This document shows positions 33,143-43,379 of a stretch of 64,000 bases of DNA, one piece after another. Positions within the stretch are counted from its first letter, which is position 1. Each line of letters begins with the position of its first letter. Source of the DNA: Tetracentron sinense. Lineage: Eukaryota; Streptophyta; Magnoliopsida; Trochodendrales; Trochodendraceae. Position numbers and translations under genes: made by a program. Under the pieces are notes generated by a model. It was not told the origin of the DNA. It did not search any database and saw nothing but the letters and a program-made list of their open reading frames with translations. The stretch covers positions 15,890,416-15,954,415 of the forward strand of contig CM026567.1 in assembly GCA_015143295.1 (NCBI GenBank). The letters run 5' to 3'.

Positions 33143-34132
33143 TTATGGGCGGAGACGCTTCAGTAGCCATCTCGTCCTCAAGTTGTCATTCATCCCATAG
33201 AACAAGTTCACCCTTTTTTTATCAGAAGACAAATATTCAGCAGCTTCAATTACTAAATCTTCATCTAACTCAGGAATTTTTTCAAGTTCAACCATCAATG
33301 GTTCCATGTCAACCTCAGCAGTAGTATTGTTTATGGCCTCAGCTATAAACCTTAAGTTAGCATTCATGGCTGACAATTCATCCGACGATCCCTCACGCCT
33401 AGTCTTCTTCTTCTTTCTTGCTTCATTGGTTAACCGAGATGAGGAAGCTCCTAATGGTGCAGATGGTGCAGGTACTTCATTTCTTATAGGATTATCCCAT
33501 TCGTGAAGGTCCTCAAGGCCAGTCCTCATATCCTCGATGTTAGTTCCCCTCGAAAAAGTGTCATCCTGATTAGTTGTGTGTTCAGCATCAAATCCACTAA
33601 GCATTCCACTGCCATTCGCAGAATCATTGGCTATGATTAAAGAGAGACTATCAAAATCAGGAATTGACTTGGTCCTGTATGGTCTGGCATCAGAGTGACT
33701 CTGTAACAAATACATACATGTTAATTCAAACATAATTAATCTAAAAATTATGAAAAATCAACTAATAAAATAATAATAAAATCTTACCTTCAAGTATTCA
33801 TCCCAAACGCTATCATCTGCTGTAACCATCTTCTTCGTGTCATCCCAACCAAAACCACTCTGATCAAGAAGAGTTGAAATAGCTAAATATTCTTTCTTCC
33901 ATCTCTTGATTCGGCTTCTTACCTGCTCCTTGTTCAGTGATATTCCTAACTTCTCGTATATCGCATTGACAACTGCTTGGTAAGCCTGTGGTTTCCAACC
34001 ATTGTCTCCCTTATTACCTTTATTGTACTCATTAGTGAGAGTCTCAATACATACCCTTTCCATAGGAGAGTTCCAGTTTGCATTTTTACACTTATCTTTT
34101 GAATCTTTCGATTGTGTTGTTTTTTGACTCAT
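33143..34132 (-). CDS. Harbinger Myb/SANT-like accessory protein
   Basis: Two exons: 34132-33788 (115 codons) and 33700-33143 (185 codons plus stop). They are joined by an 87-bp intron with GT...AG borders, which keeps the frame and gives a 300-aa protein. Exon 1 has the Myb/SANT-like trihelix features (ERVCIETLTNEY, VRSRIKRWKKEY, FGWDDTKKMVTADD, VWDEYLK). The C-terminal half is acidic and has a KKKKTRR stretch that could be a nuclear signal. In PIF/Harbinger systems this protein helps carry the transposase into the nucleus and to the transposon ends. It lies about 210 bp downstream of the transposase on the same strand, and both appear intact. Confidence 0.9.
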
Positions 34133-34344
34133 CCTAATTCAAAATCAATAATACAAAATTATTATATATTAAACATCAATACTTACACAATTTATGGTTT
34201 TAAGATAAACATTCATTCACATTTAAATCATTCAAAAATAAATATCCTTTCAACATTCAGAAAATATAAACATCCTTATCTATTAAACATTCAAAAAACA
34301 AAACAAAATGTTCATAATAAATCCATAAGTTTTCTACATGTTAA

Positions 34345-35722
34345 TTAACTATTGTATTCATTCCACATTTGTATTGCTAATTCATCCCTTTTTGTTGTCC
34401 ATGCATCATTTGTGTCAAGACCCGAAATATCCTCCATTACTATAGCATCATTAGATTCCAAGTCTTCCTCATCATCACAACACTCATCCTCAAGTAAATC
34501 AGTGGGATCCTCAGTTGAAATGAAATTATGAAGCGTGCAACATGCTAGGACAACCAACACTTGCACCTTAATGTCAAAAAATGGTTCTGTCCTCAAAACA
34601 GCCCACCGTTTCTTTATTAGTCCGAATGCACGTTCAATGATATTGCGTAGTGATGAATGCCAATAATTGAACAACTCTTGTGCATTCTCTGGCGCATGTC
34701 CACGTTGTTCAGATCGATGGTATCGTACACCACGGTATGGAGCAAGGAACCCTGGGTAATGCCCATATCCAGCATCTACCAAGTAATATTTACCTATAAA
34801 AAAGGAATGACACATAGCAAGGTTATTATCGTAAGCACCCATTTAAAGTGCTAGAATGCTATGGTGTTACCTGCAGGGATAAGCAACTTGGTAGGTGCAT
34901 CTCTGACGGCAGCCTTTAATACCTTTGGATCCCTTGCAGATCCTTCCCATCCAGCCAAGACATATGTAAACTTCATGTCAAACCCTACAGCTGCCATGAC
35001 ATTTTGTGCAATTCTTCCCTTTCGGGTACGATATCTTGGTTGATCTTCAATTTTTACCATTGCTGGGATATAGGAACCATCTATAGCTCCAACACAGTCC
35101 TATTATGAATCGACAACCAAGACAGTAAGCACTTATAATGTATCTATTTAATAAACCAACTAACTGTAGTATGTGTTACTACCTTAAAATAATGTGAGAA
35201 TGATCTCTGGGTGACACTCTGCTGCAATAGTGTGTCATTTGGACCGGGTTGTTTCATATAATCACCGGTGAGTCTTTGGATAGCCCTTAATACACTAATA
35301 AAGTGACGATGGACTGTAGACACAGAGTGACTAAAATAAAAGGCAACAACCCTTAGCCGAACATTGTGACCTATGACATATAAAAACATCGCCACTTGCT
35401 CCTCCACATCAACATTCTTTGTAGAACAAAGACCTTTATTCTTTAATACTTCTACCAATTTAAAAAATGTAGATTGGTACAAACGCAATTGATTATGAGT
35501 ATTTCGATTATCATAGCGTAGCAGCCGATGGATAAATGCGTGTCTTACTTCATCTATACTCCGTCTGGGTTCTCTAATTGCATAATGAGGACACAATATT
35601 TTTTTCAATACCGTGTGCACAGCAGCCATGACCACTAAACCAGCGGCGCATATCAACAACTTCCTTTTCTTTGTATTATTTTCAGTAGTGTCCATCTTTT
35701 CCTGATGGTGGCATGTAAACAA
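34345..35722 (-). CDS. Harbinger DDE transposase
   Basis: Three exons: 35722-35183, 35099-34871 and 34793-34345. Introns of 83 and 77 bp have GT...AG borders, and the joined frame is 405 aa, the usual family size. An alternative start at Met-10 (35695) is possible. The catalytic triad fits DDE_4: Asp in CVGAIDGSY, Asp in GSARDPKVL and Glu in ERAFGLIKKRW, with VDAGY between. The N-terminal half carries a helix-turn-helix-like stretch (FYFSHSVSTVHRHF). The enzyme cuts and pastes the element at TTA/TAA targets. No stop or frameshift is seen, so it may be functional. Confidence 0.95.
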
Positions 35723-36220
35723 AAAAGTTTACCAAAAATATTCAATTTGAGGATGTTAACACAACTTTTCATGATGGGTAGCATGGGGCATATACATTAT
35801 TCTAATATGAAAAAAATAAAAATAAAATTAATTAATTGAACAATAACCTTACTACTAAAGACTACAGAGGATCAGAAAGCTTATAAGTCTATTAAAAAAA
35901 TATGACCTCAATACTATAAAATCTAATACTATAGATTGGTAATAAAGGTGGGTTGAATTTACAAGAGCAAATGTTCTCACTACCAGGGGGTTGGATGTAA
36001 GTGCTTGAATATGTATAACCCCAAAAAATAAACATATCATTATCATAATAGCAATTAGTAATGAACAAATTAAGAATAAAAATTATATTGTTACATAGAC
36101 TTTAAATTTTTAATAAAAAATATAGAAAGAACAATCATTTTTTTTTAACAAGATTAAAAATAAGACCCCACAAATTAGGGGTAGGCTTGAATCCTTCCCT
36201 ACCATCATATATTCTAAAAA
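35723..36220. other. Harbinger non-coding region upstream of transposase
   Basis: A/T-rich; likely promoter or 5' UTR of the transposase gene. No clear element recognised. Confidence 0.4.
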
Positions 36221-36495
36221 GAGCAATAGTCCCCTCGTCGGCCGACGAGGAGACTATTCCTCCTCGCCCTCACATAGTCAACCCTCCAACTCCCATTAAC
36301 TCGGGTTAGCTTTTTTAATCCTTTGGTTAATTTTTTTTATTTTATTTTTCTAAAAATTAAGGGTAGATAGGTGAACCCTAAGGATGGATGAATCTTAACC
36401 ACAGTTAAATGGGGTTAGAAAGGGAACACATGGCAAAAAAATGGGAGCTGAGACCCCCCTCCTCGCGTCACCGACCGAGGAGGTGATTATTTTCC
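36221..36495. mobile_element. Mutator-like MITE, ~275 bp
   Basis: The ends pair imperfectly as inverted repeats (AATAGTCCCCTCGTCGG and, on the minus strand, AATAATCACCTCCTCGG). The flanks TTCTAAAAA (36212-36220) and TTATAAAAA (36496-36504) look like a 9-bp duplication with one change. The left end includes the palindrome CCTCGTCGGCCGACGAGG. The interior has the CTTAACCACAGTTAA core seen in other MITE-like repeats of this window. Confidence 0.65.
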
Positions 36496-36624
36496 TTATA
36501 AAAATTCAAAGCTTTCCCTTCTAAGTCATCTCAAACTTATGTGCTAATTATAGTATTCCATGATACGACATTTTTTTTTTTGGTTTAACTCAACACACCA
36601 CAAGGTGATGCTGAAGGCAACAAA

Positions 36625-36670
36625 AGGAAAACACACACCACTCACTCACGCACACACACACACCACGTAA
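36625..36670. repeat. CA-rich microsatellite
   Basis: Imperfect CA/CACT repeats inside the Harbinger element. Confidence 0.8.
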
Positions 36671-37039
36671 ACACACTCAACCAAAGAAGCTTCACCCAAG
36701 CGCAACCCTTTCACTCCGGCACATCTGTAAACAGTATTCGTGCATCTTTTTTTTTTTTTTTTTGTGAAACTTAAGTCATTAAAAATAGTAGCTACCAATC
36801 CTGCAATAAATTACATATATCCAGAAAAAAATATTTAGAACCTACAACTATCCCTGCCATAGATGCACATAAAGAAGAGCATCAACCCCTCAAATAGAAT
36901 GTACAAATGGATTAGATACTAATTGCATAAAAAAATGATTTGAGAAATATTGCATGCTACAATCACAAATTGTAATGAATGGTTTATTTGGGAGCATGTA
37001 AGGACTAGTGTTTTTTCCAACATCAACAACCAGAATCAC

Positions 37040-37245
37040 TGATGATAGCACCAATGATAGCATTCCATTGTTAGCACCAATGATAGCATTCCAAACATAT
37101 CTTCTTTTTTCATGCATATTATCAAACTGCAGGTGGGCAGTTTCCACATGACCACATTTGGACAATAATTTGATAAGCATGTTGGATTAAAAAGTATCCA
37201 AGAAGGAACCATTACGGAGGATCTGGGTAATCTTGATTTCCTTTG
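37040..37245 (-). pseudogene. Captured PPR-protein gene fragment
   Basis: The minus strand encodes LIKLLSKCGHVETAHLQFDN followed by MHEKRRYVWNAIIGA, the characteristic turn of plant PLS-type pentatricopeptide repeats (YSKCG..ETAR..FD.M.E...WNA.I). Upstream in the same frame is ILRNGSFLDTF, then a stop, consistent with the preceding repeat. Host PPR proteins bind organellar RNA. Here only about 65 codons remain, with a stop and a short internal duplication of the IIGAN-coding block (37045-37095). It lies within the Harbinger ends and outside its own genes, so it was probably picked up by the transposon. Confidence 0.75.
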
Positions 37246-38116
37246 TTAGCACAGGAGTGATGACTAAAATTTGAAAGAACAGAGACTTGGAAGAACAGAG
37301 ATGTTGTGATCCAAAATTGCTCCAATATAACTGTTGCACAGTGAGAAGTGGCTACTGACTACTGATAGATCATGTATTGTGCATGCCCAACAGATATACC
37401 AAAGGAAACCTAAAAATAAAATAACATTCAAAGAAACTAGAAGGGGAACCTCAAAAAAATCGTTCACAAATTGGAAAGAGAAATCCCAACATATATATTT
37501 TTTGTTAAATGAATTCCTACGTTGAATCAGAAAAAGAAAGGAGAGAGAGAAGAGAGTATCTCGTTGCCGTCCAAAGAAATGGCACATGAAATCGTTCTAC
37601 GAGAACGATACTAAACGCCCCCTAAGGATCTACTTCCATCTACGTAGATCAGCCCCCAATAAAAAAAAAAACAAAAATAACCTGGAGAAGATTCAGATCC
37701 CCTAAAAAAAAAAAAAAAACTGACCTGGAGATGCTTGACAGTGACCGGCGACTATTGCAAGTTGACGAAGAACGATGTGATGATTGATGATGATCAGTGG
37801 GAACGTTTTCGAGAATGGCATCCAATCTTCTTCTCTCCTGAGATGAAGTCTGTGATAAGAGTTCTGCGTATGGGATGAAGTTTATATGAGATGAAAGACT
37901 TTTTCATCGGGCTCCTCTCAATTAAAAGTTCCGTTTAAGTGGAAACTTAAAGATCCGGCTCTTTTAGATGGAACTATAAAGTTCTACTTTTCATGGATTT
38001 TTAACTTCCACGGATCTTTATAGATCCGGGATTTTGAATAAAAGAACAAGGTTACACTTTTGAAGTTCCGGGATTTTAAAAGTTCCGCCCCAAAGTTCCG
38101 CAAAAAGAACACACCC
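37246..38116. other. Harbinger subterminal region
   Basis: No gene is seen. The last ~250 bp hold several AAGTTCC/GGAACTT and GATCCGG words in both orientations, echoed at the opposite end (32330-32500). These are candidate transposase or Myb-partner binding sites. Confidence 0.5.
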
Positions 38117-38190
38117 TAAGGGATCGCCTATCCAACGGTTCCTAGGTGTATTATGCTCAAGTATGATTTGTGTGATGGTTATTGCTATTG

Positions 38191-38202
38191 GCTCTGATAC
38201 CA
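38191..38202 (-). other. Primer-binding site of chromovirus, Met-tRNA
   Basis: The minus strand reads TGGTATCAGAGC two bases inside the 5' LTR. Confidence 0.92.
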
Positions 38203-40281
38203 ATTGTGACGCCCCGAACCCACGCCTAGGGAATCAAGTTCCGAGACGCGTGTCCGTTCGTCAAATCATGCAAGCGGAAGACTTTACCCGCAAAAATTCG
38301 GGAAATTTAAACATTTATCAGATGCTCCCAAAAAGCAAATAATACCTGTCATCACAATAGCCATCATACAAACCATATACCTGTATTATTTACATCAAGT
38401 TTGTTTTACAAAAGTAGGCGTCTCTATCACGCCAGGTACAAACTTGTACAAGCTTCCAAAATATCCAGATAGATTTTTCACTTACGGATCAGCAGCTCCA
38501 AGATCTGCTGACACAAAAAGTCAGTGAGCTATGAAGCCCAATAAAACCACAATCCTTCTAAACTATTTTCCACATAATAACACGCATCAATAATGATATA
38601 ATAAGCAGTTCAATTTGCATGTTACAGTAAAATAGAACAGTATATAATAAATTGTGACCCAAGGTCACTTAGGGTTACGTCACCCTAACAGAGGTTCCCG
38701 ACCTCACATTACTTTCTAATTATGAGGTTCAGTTATGAATGTATTATATTACCAAATTATCGTTTCGATCATCAATCATGTTTCATTTCGAGTCCTAAGA
38801 CTCTATTAATTGGCCACAGCCCACAAATGTTTAGCTTAAAGTCTCTAAATCATAACCATAATACATTGAGTCATTTAGACCCACACACGCTGTTCCGGCT
38901 TTCACCCGAACATGACCAAACCTTGGGTATACCAACCCAACTCACTTGGAATCCGATGATTCCATACCGAACTATGAGTCCACCAACTCAAACAAATACA
39001 CCAACTCTAAGTATACCAATTCAGACCACTTCGTATCCGAAGCTTACACACACAACATGGGCATTCACCCAATAAGAACATTTTTCCATTCAATTGACTG
39101 GCCACATCTACCGTGTATTCGCCGCCATCGCCCTGGGTATCAGTTATGAAGGAACCTCGACCAACCTGCCTACCGTCATCTTCTGGCTAGTCTACGGAGG
39201 AACCCCGACATCTATACCAATGCCGACATCTCCTGACGTTCCACCAAGAAGGGACCACGATAGACACGGTGCCGACATCTTCTAACCCACCCAGAGAGGA
39301 ACCCCGGGCTATACACTATCTGATGTTTAGCCACTTTAAACTCCCTAGGACTCCGACATCTCCTGACTACCAGTCACAAAGGAACCACGGGCCATGCAGG
39401 ACACCGCCACTCCTGACCTAGTCCAAGAGGCACCACGGATGACCTAGACAAACAGACCGACATCTCCCGACTATCAGTCACGGAGGAACCCCGGGCCTTA
39501 CTGGGCACCGTCTCTCCTGACCTAGTCAAAGAGGAACCACGGACTACACTGAACCCTAGTTAGATTTTCTAACCACAGGTTAACCCCAGTTAACCCAAGC
39601 CTCGCTTGATTAACTGAAATACTTGGGCCTCGCGCCCGTAAACCAACTCCGGTAACACACCGTCCCGTTAAGGAACGTTTCCAGACTAATGGATGTCTCC
39701 ATAGCCTTACAAGACATGCAAAACAACTTTTCGTCACCCTAGGGTGGCGATACATTTTACCCGGGACCCGATCTGGGCTCCCTGAGGGACCACATAAAAT
39801 CACAACATCATATAGGGGTCTCCGCCCCTTTTTCATTCACGTCAAAAGACATGCATATACATCACATGAAATAATATAACAAAATAAGTGGAAAATGAGA
39901 AGAAAAGAGAGGGGTTTTACCTGCTTCACACGTTTCGAGGCCTCGTAGGCAAAAACGGATGTCACCAACGCGTTCTCAACGACGATCAACCCCGGGGTAG
40001 AGCGCATGCAACTTTCTCTCTCCACTTTCTTTCTCTACCTTTTTCTCTCTCTCTCTACACGCAAAACGAGACGCCGGAGAGAAAATCGGACGCCGCCAAC
40101 GCGTCGGGGACGCCGAAAAACCTCAAGGACCCACTTCTCTTCTTTCTCTCTCTTCTTTCTCTCTCCTCTTTCTCTCTCTTCCTTTCTCTCTCCTCACTTT
40201 CTCTCTCTAAAATCTGTTGTGGCAGATTTTTTTCTTTTCTTTTCTACTGTTGCAAAACGTGAGATTGAAAGGGGCTGTCCC

Positions 40282-40292
40282 CTATTTATAAT
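40282..40292 (-). promoter_or_regulatory. Chromovirus LTR TATA box
   Basis: The minus strand reads TATTATAAATAGG, located where the U3/R border is expected and followed on the transcript side by a GA-rich tract (40010-40210). Identical in the other LTR. Confidence 0.65.
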
Positions 40293-40337
40293 ACAAGGGT
40301 CATGTGCCATGCACATGACCTCCATTAATGGTCCCCG

Positions 40338-40368
40338 TTGACCAAGTCAACGGGTTGACCATTTGACT
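40338..40368 (-). promoter_or_regulatory. W-box cluster upstream of LTR TATA
   Basis: Four TTGAC cores (TTGACC 40338-40343, GTCAA 40346-40350, TTGACC 40355-40360, TTGACT 40363-40368) lie within 31 bp, about 50-80 bp upstream of the TATA box. The first two form the palindrome CCCGTTGACCAAGTCAACGGG minus its last base. TTGAC[C/T] is the WRKY-factor site. The cluster is preserved in the 3' LTR at 26570-26600. Confidence 0.55.
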
Positions 40369-40997
40369 ATTATTTCGTATTTTCTCGCATATACGGCCTC
40401 CGTAATCCTACTTAATGACATCCGATTTTGACGAAACTTTAGGTGACCGAACTTGGGGCAGTCCGACACCTACTGTAAAAATTTCGGGGAAAAATACTGA
40501 GTTTTGACAGCTGCACTTTAGTCCGGAAGAAAATTGTAAAACCCACTAATTTTCTGATTTCGGACACAAAACACGCTGTCGCTTTTTCGTTTGAGATAAC
40601 TAACTACCGAGACGACAGACATTAGTCCTCACGGCCGACTGACACACATTAGTGCCAACCGCACGGATTTCTATTAGGATCTCTAACAAATATTGGGTCC
40701 CACTTAATTTCTGGAAGTATGAAAAATTCCCGTTTTTCTCAATTTTATCACATAATGGCCCCGCGGTCCCGTGAAATGGTACATGACGGAACCGATACGG
40801 TAGGGGTGTTTCCCAGCAGTCGACCGGCACACTGTGTGCGAATTTCGCTAAACGATACTGAGATTTCCTCGGTGTACTTTAACCCTGAGCAAAATCCCCT
40901 TCTTATTAATTTAACAAATAATTAACTAATTAATCTTCATTAAGGACCCATAAACACATAATTTTATTATATTAAAATTCCGGGTCGTTACACTCTT

Positions 40998-42640
40998 CCA
41001 ATAGATTGCCTCTTCTGCTAGCATGAACACATCCTGAAGTTGACTTTGTACAATCAACACAACCGGCATAGTCTGCATTTGTGTACCCTGTCATCTCTAG
41101 GTGATCAGATCTTTTGGAAGTGAGAACCGAATCCTTTGTCTTCTGAAGATACCTCAAATTCTTCTTTGCAGCCTTCCAATGATCCATACCAGGATTATTT
41201 TGACACATTCACAACATTCCAACAGCATAGGTAATTTCCGGTCAAGTACAAACTTGTGCATACATAATGCTTCTAATAGTTGATGTTTAAGGAACATTCT
41301 GCATTTCAACTCATTCCATATCATTCTTGGGACACTGAACTTACTGAAATGATCTCCCTTAACCATTGGTGCCACAATGCCAGAGCTACCTTGCATCTTG
41401 AATCTCTCAAGAAGTCTATCTATGTAGGCCCTTTGACAATGCCTCAAAACTCCACGGGTTCTGTCTCGTGTGACTCTCGATGTATCTCAAAGTTGTTTTA
41501 ACATCCATTTGATGAAGTTCCAGAACAAAATGAGCTACTAGGGTCATGATAATTTTGAAGAAATTCTTCTTTGACATAGGTGAAAATGGTTCCTTACAAT
41601 CAATTCATTCTTTCTGTGAAAAAGCTTTAGCAACTAAGTTGGTTTTGTATCCTTCTATTTGTCTCTTGGAGCCCCCTTTAGTTTTGTATACCCACATGCA
41701 CCCAATGGATCTAGCCCATTAGGCGCTCCATTAAGTCCCACACCCCATTCTTTGCTATAGAATTCAACTCTTCCAACATGGCTTAAAAGTTAAAACCGCT
41801 TATCCGAATGAGTAAACTCTCTTGAGCCTGCGCAACACTGGATCATGCTCCCAAAAATAATCACTGGAAATAGCAGGTCTTCTTTCCCTTTGAGATCTTC
41901 TAAGTTGTACTTCTCCTACAGTTGGTGTGATCCCCTGTGTTTGACAGCACAGAATTTGGAGCCTCCTGTTGAACTGTTAAAATTGGCTCTCGAGGAACAG
42001 GTGAAACAGTAATTGGATCCATTAAGGGAACTGGAAACTAAACCCTATCTTCTAGAAAACGTTTGAGAAAGTTTCCATTCTTTCCCTGGAAATATGAGCA
42101 AGTCTTCTCTGCCACAACTTGGAGGACGACAACTCATCTTTATGGTGTTTCTCACCGAGTATCATCGATAAGCAGTCTGAAGAGTTCGAGCAAATTGATG
42201 ATCTAAGTCTAAGCTATAGAATCCATCAATGGAAGTTCCTGACCCAATCATCATGATACATTCCCAGTGCTCCATGTACAAACCTGAACTCATAGCCTAA
42301 TCTATCTAGTCAATCCACTGATAGAAGATTTTGCCTCATTGATGGTACATAACTAGTCTATAAACACCTACTGGAACCACATTGGCTCTTTCACCATTTC
42401 CCATTACCAGTGTCCTTTCTCCAAGGCCAACTTTTTTTTTGGGTTATAAACCCTTGAAATGAGTTGGTGATATACCCACCAAGTGTTTTAGTGTTTTCTG
42501 GAGCATCCACTAAATATGCCTCATAACAAACTAGTGATATATCATCCCTGTGAGTTAACTCACCTGATTCTAAAAAGGCAGATGAAGAAGACTGTAAGAA
42601 GCAAATCAATCATTTTAGATATGTAATATAATATATCTTT
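40998..42640 (-). pseudogene. Old copia pol remnant (pre-integrase to RNase H)
   Basis: On the minus strand the order is GAG-pre-integrase-like (KLWQRRLAHISRERM, about 42090-42140), poorly preserved integrase, then RT C-terminus (RLLERFKMQGSSGI near 41440-41380) and connection/RNase H (NPGMDHWKAAKKNLRYLQ at about 41205-41140; YTNADYAGCVD). Many stops and frameshifts are present. It continues at 24434 across the chromovirus, whose CTCTT duplication splits it. Confidence 0.8.
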
Positions 42641-43324
42641 TATCGACTTTACAAGAATTAAACAACTTTAACATGAGTTCAGTTCATGGGCAATGAATTA
42701 GACTCATTCTGAGATGCTCAAGTATGCATTGAGTAGTCGATTTGACGAGAATACCCTGTGCATCAATATAGTCCCTTCCTTTGGGTTGAGGCTACAACAT
42801 GCTATTGGTTTCTCATGCACGAACCCTACCGTGCTACCAGATAATCATGCATGCCACCAACATCGAGAGTGTAAACCTTTCTCAAACTCATAAATCAATA
42901 GCCTGCTTTTGGGATTGACCACAGATTTGTAGCAGTCAAACACAAAATTACAGTTTACCATGGTCAGAACATCCTAAATTATCCACAAATGGGCCACTTT
43001 GGCGACTATGCAGTGCTTCCAAATTAGGAGTTTCCAACCACCAATGCGAGAAAGTGTTCTGCTCTAACATATTTTCTCAAGCTAAAACTATACGGAATAT
43101 ACTATTATTATAATTATTATTTGTATATTCTTTATAAACTTGCTAAAATTAACCAACCAGCCCCTAAATTAATTACATCCTTATGGTCTTAGATAGACCT
43201 TCTTTAAGCTCTTTTAAGTTCTTTTCTCTAGTTTTATTAATTTCTTATTATATAATAGCTCATGAGATACTTAAATCTGCAAATGCCACAATAGAATAAC
43301 CCTGATAGATGAGTAAAAACTCTT
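42641..43324 (-). other. Old copia leader/gag region, unrecognisable
   Basis: Lies between the primer site at 43325 and the pol remnant, where gag is expected, but no gag motif survives. Probably rearranged. Confidence 0.4.
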
Positions 43325-43336
43325 GCTCTGATATCA
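43325..43336 (-). other. Primer-binding site of old copia, one mismatch
   Basis: The minus strand reads TGATATCAGAGC, one change from the Met-tRNA site, two bases inside an LTR that starts TGTTAAACA at 43339. Confidence 0.75.
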
Positions 43337-43338
43337 AT

Positions 43339-43379
43339 TGTTAAACAATACAAGAAATACAAGAATTTCTACAAGGGTT
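43339..43379 (-). repeat. Old copia 5' LTR, left part
   Basis: Begins TGTTAAACAATACAAG beside the primer site and is cut after 41 bp by the gag-only element; continues at 52749. Confidence 0.7.

Larger units (their letters stand above)
32315..38116 (-). mobile_element. PIF/Harbinger DNA transposon, apparently complete
   Basis: 5802 bp bounded by terminal inverted repeats GGGTGTGTTCTTTT(C/T)GCGGAACT (about 22 of 24 matching) and by the 3-bp duplication TAA (32312-32314 and 38117-38119), the superfamily hallmark. It encodes a DDE transposase and a Myb/SANT-like partner, both minus strand and both restorable by canonical introns. It inserted in the leader of the chromovirus, between primer site and gag, so it is younger than that element. 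It contains two Mutator-like MITEs and a PPR-gene fragment. Confidence 0.96.
24435..40992 (-). mobile_element. Ty3-gypsy chromovirus (Tekay/Del-type), young
   Basis: 16.56 kb including nested DNA. Near-identical LTRs lie at 24435-27224 and 38205-40992, with the 5-bp duplication CTCTT at 24430-24434 and 40993-40997. It has a Met-tRNA primer site at 38191-38202 and a polypurine tract at 27225-27235 (minus strand), and an uninterrupted gag-pol with a C-terminal chromodomain. Without the Harbinger insertion it would be about 10.75 kb. By eye the LTRs differ by about 22 substitutions, nearly all transitions, plus one 2-bp indel, or roughly 0.8%. It landed in the RNase H region of an older copia element. 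Confidence 0.97.
38205..40992 (-). repeat. 5' LTR of chromovirus
   Basis: 2788 bp, near-identical to 24435-27224. As the upstream LTR in element orientation it should drive transcription of the polyprotein toward lower coordinates. Confidence 0.96.
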
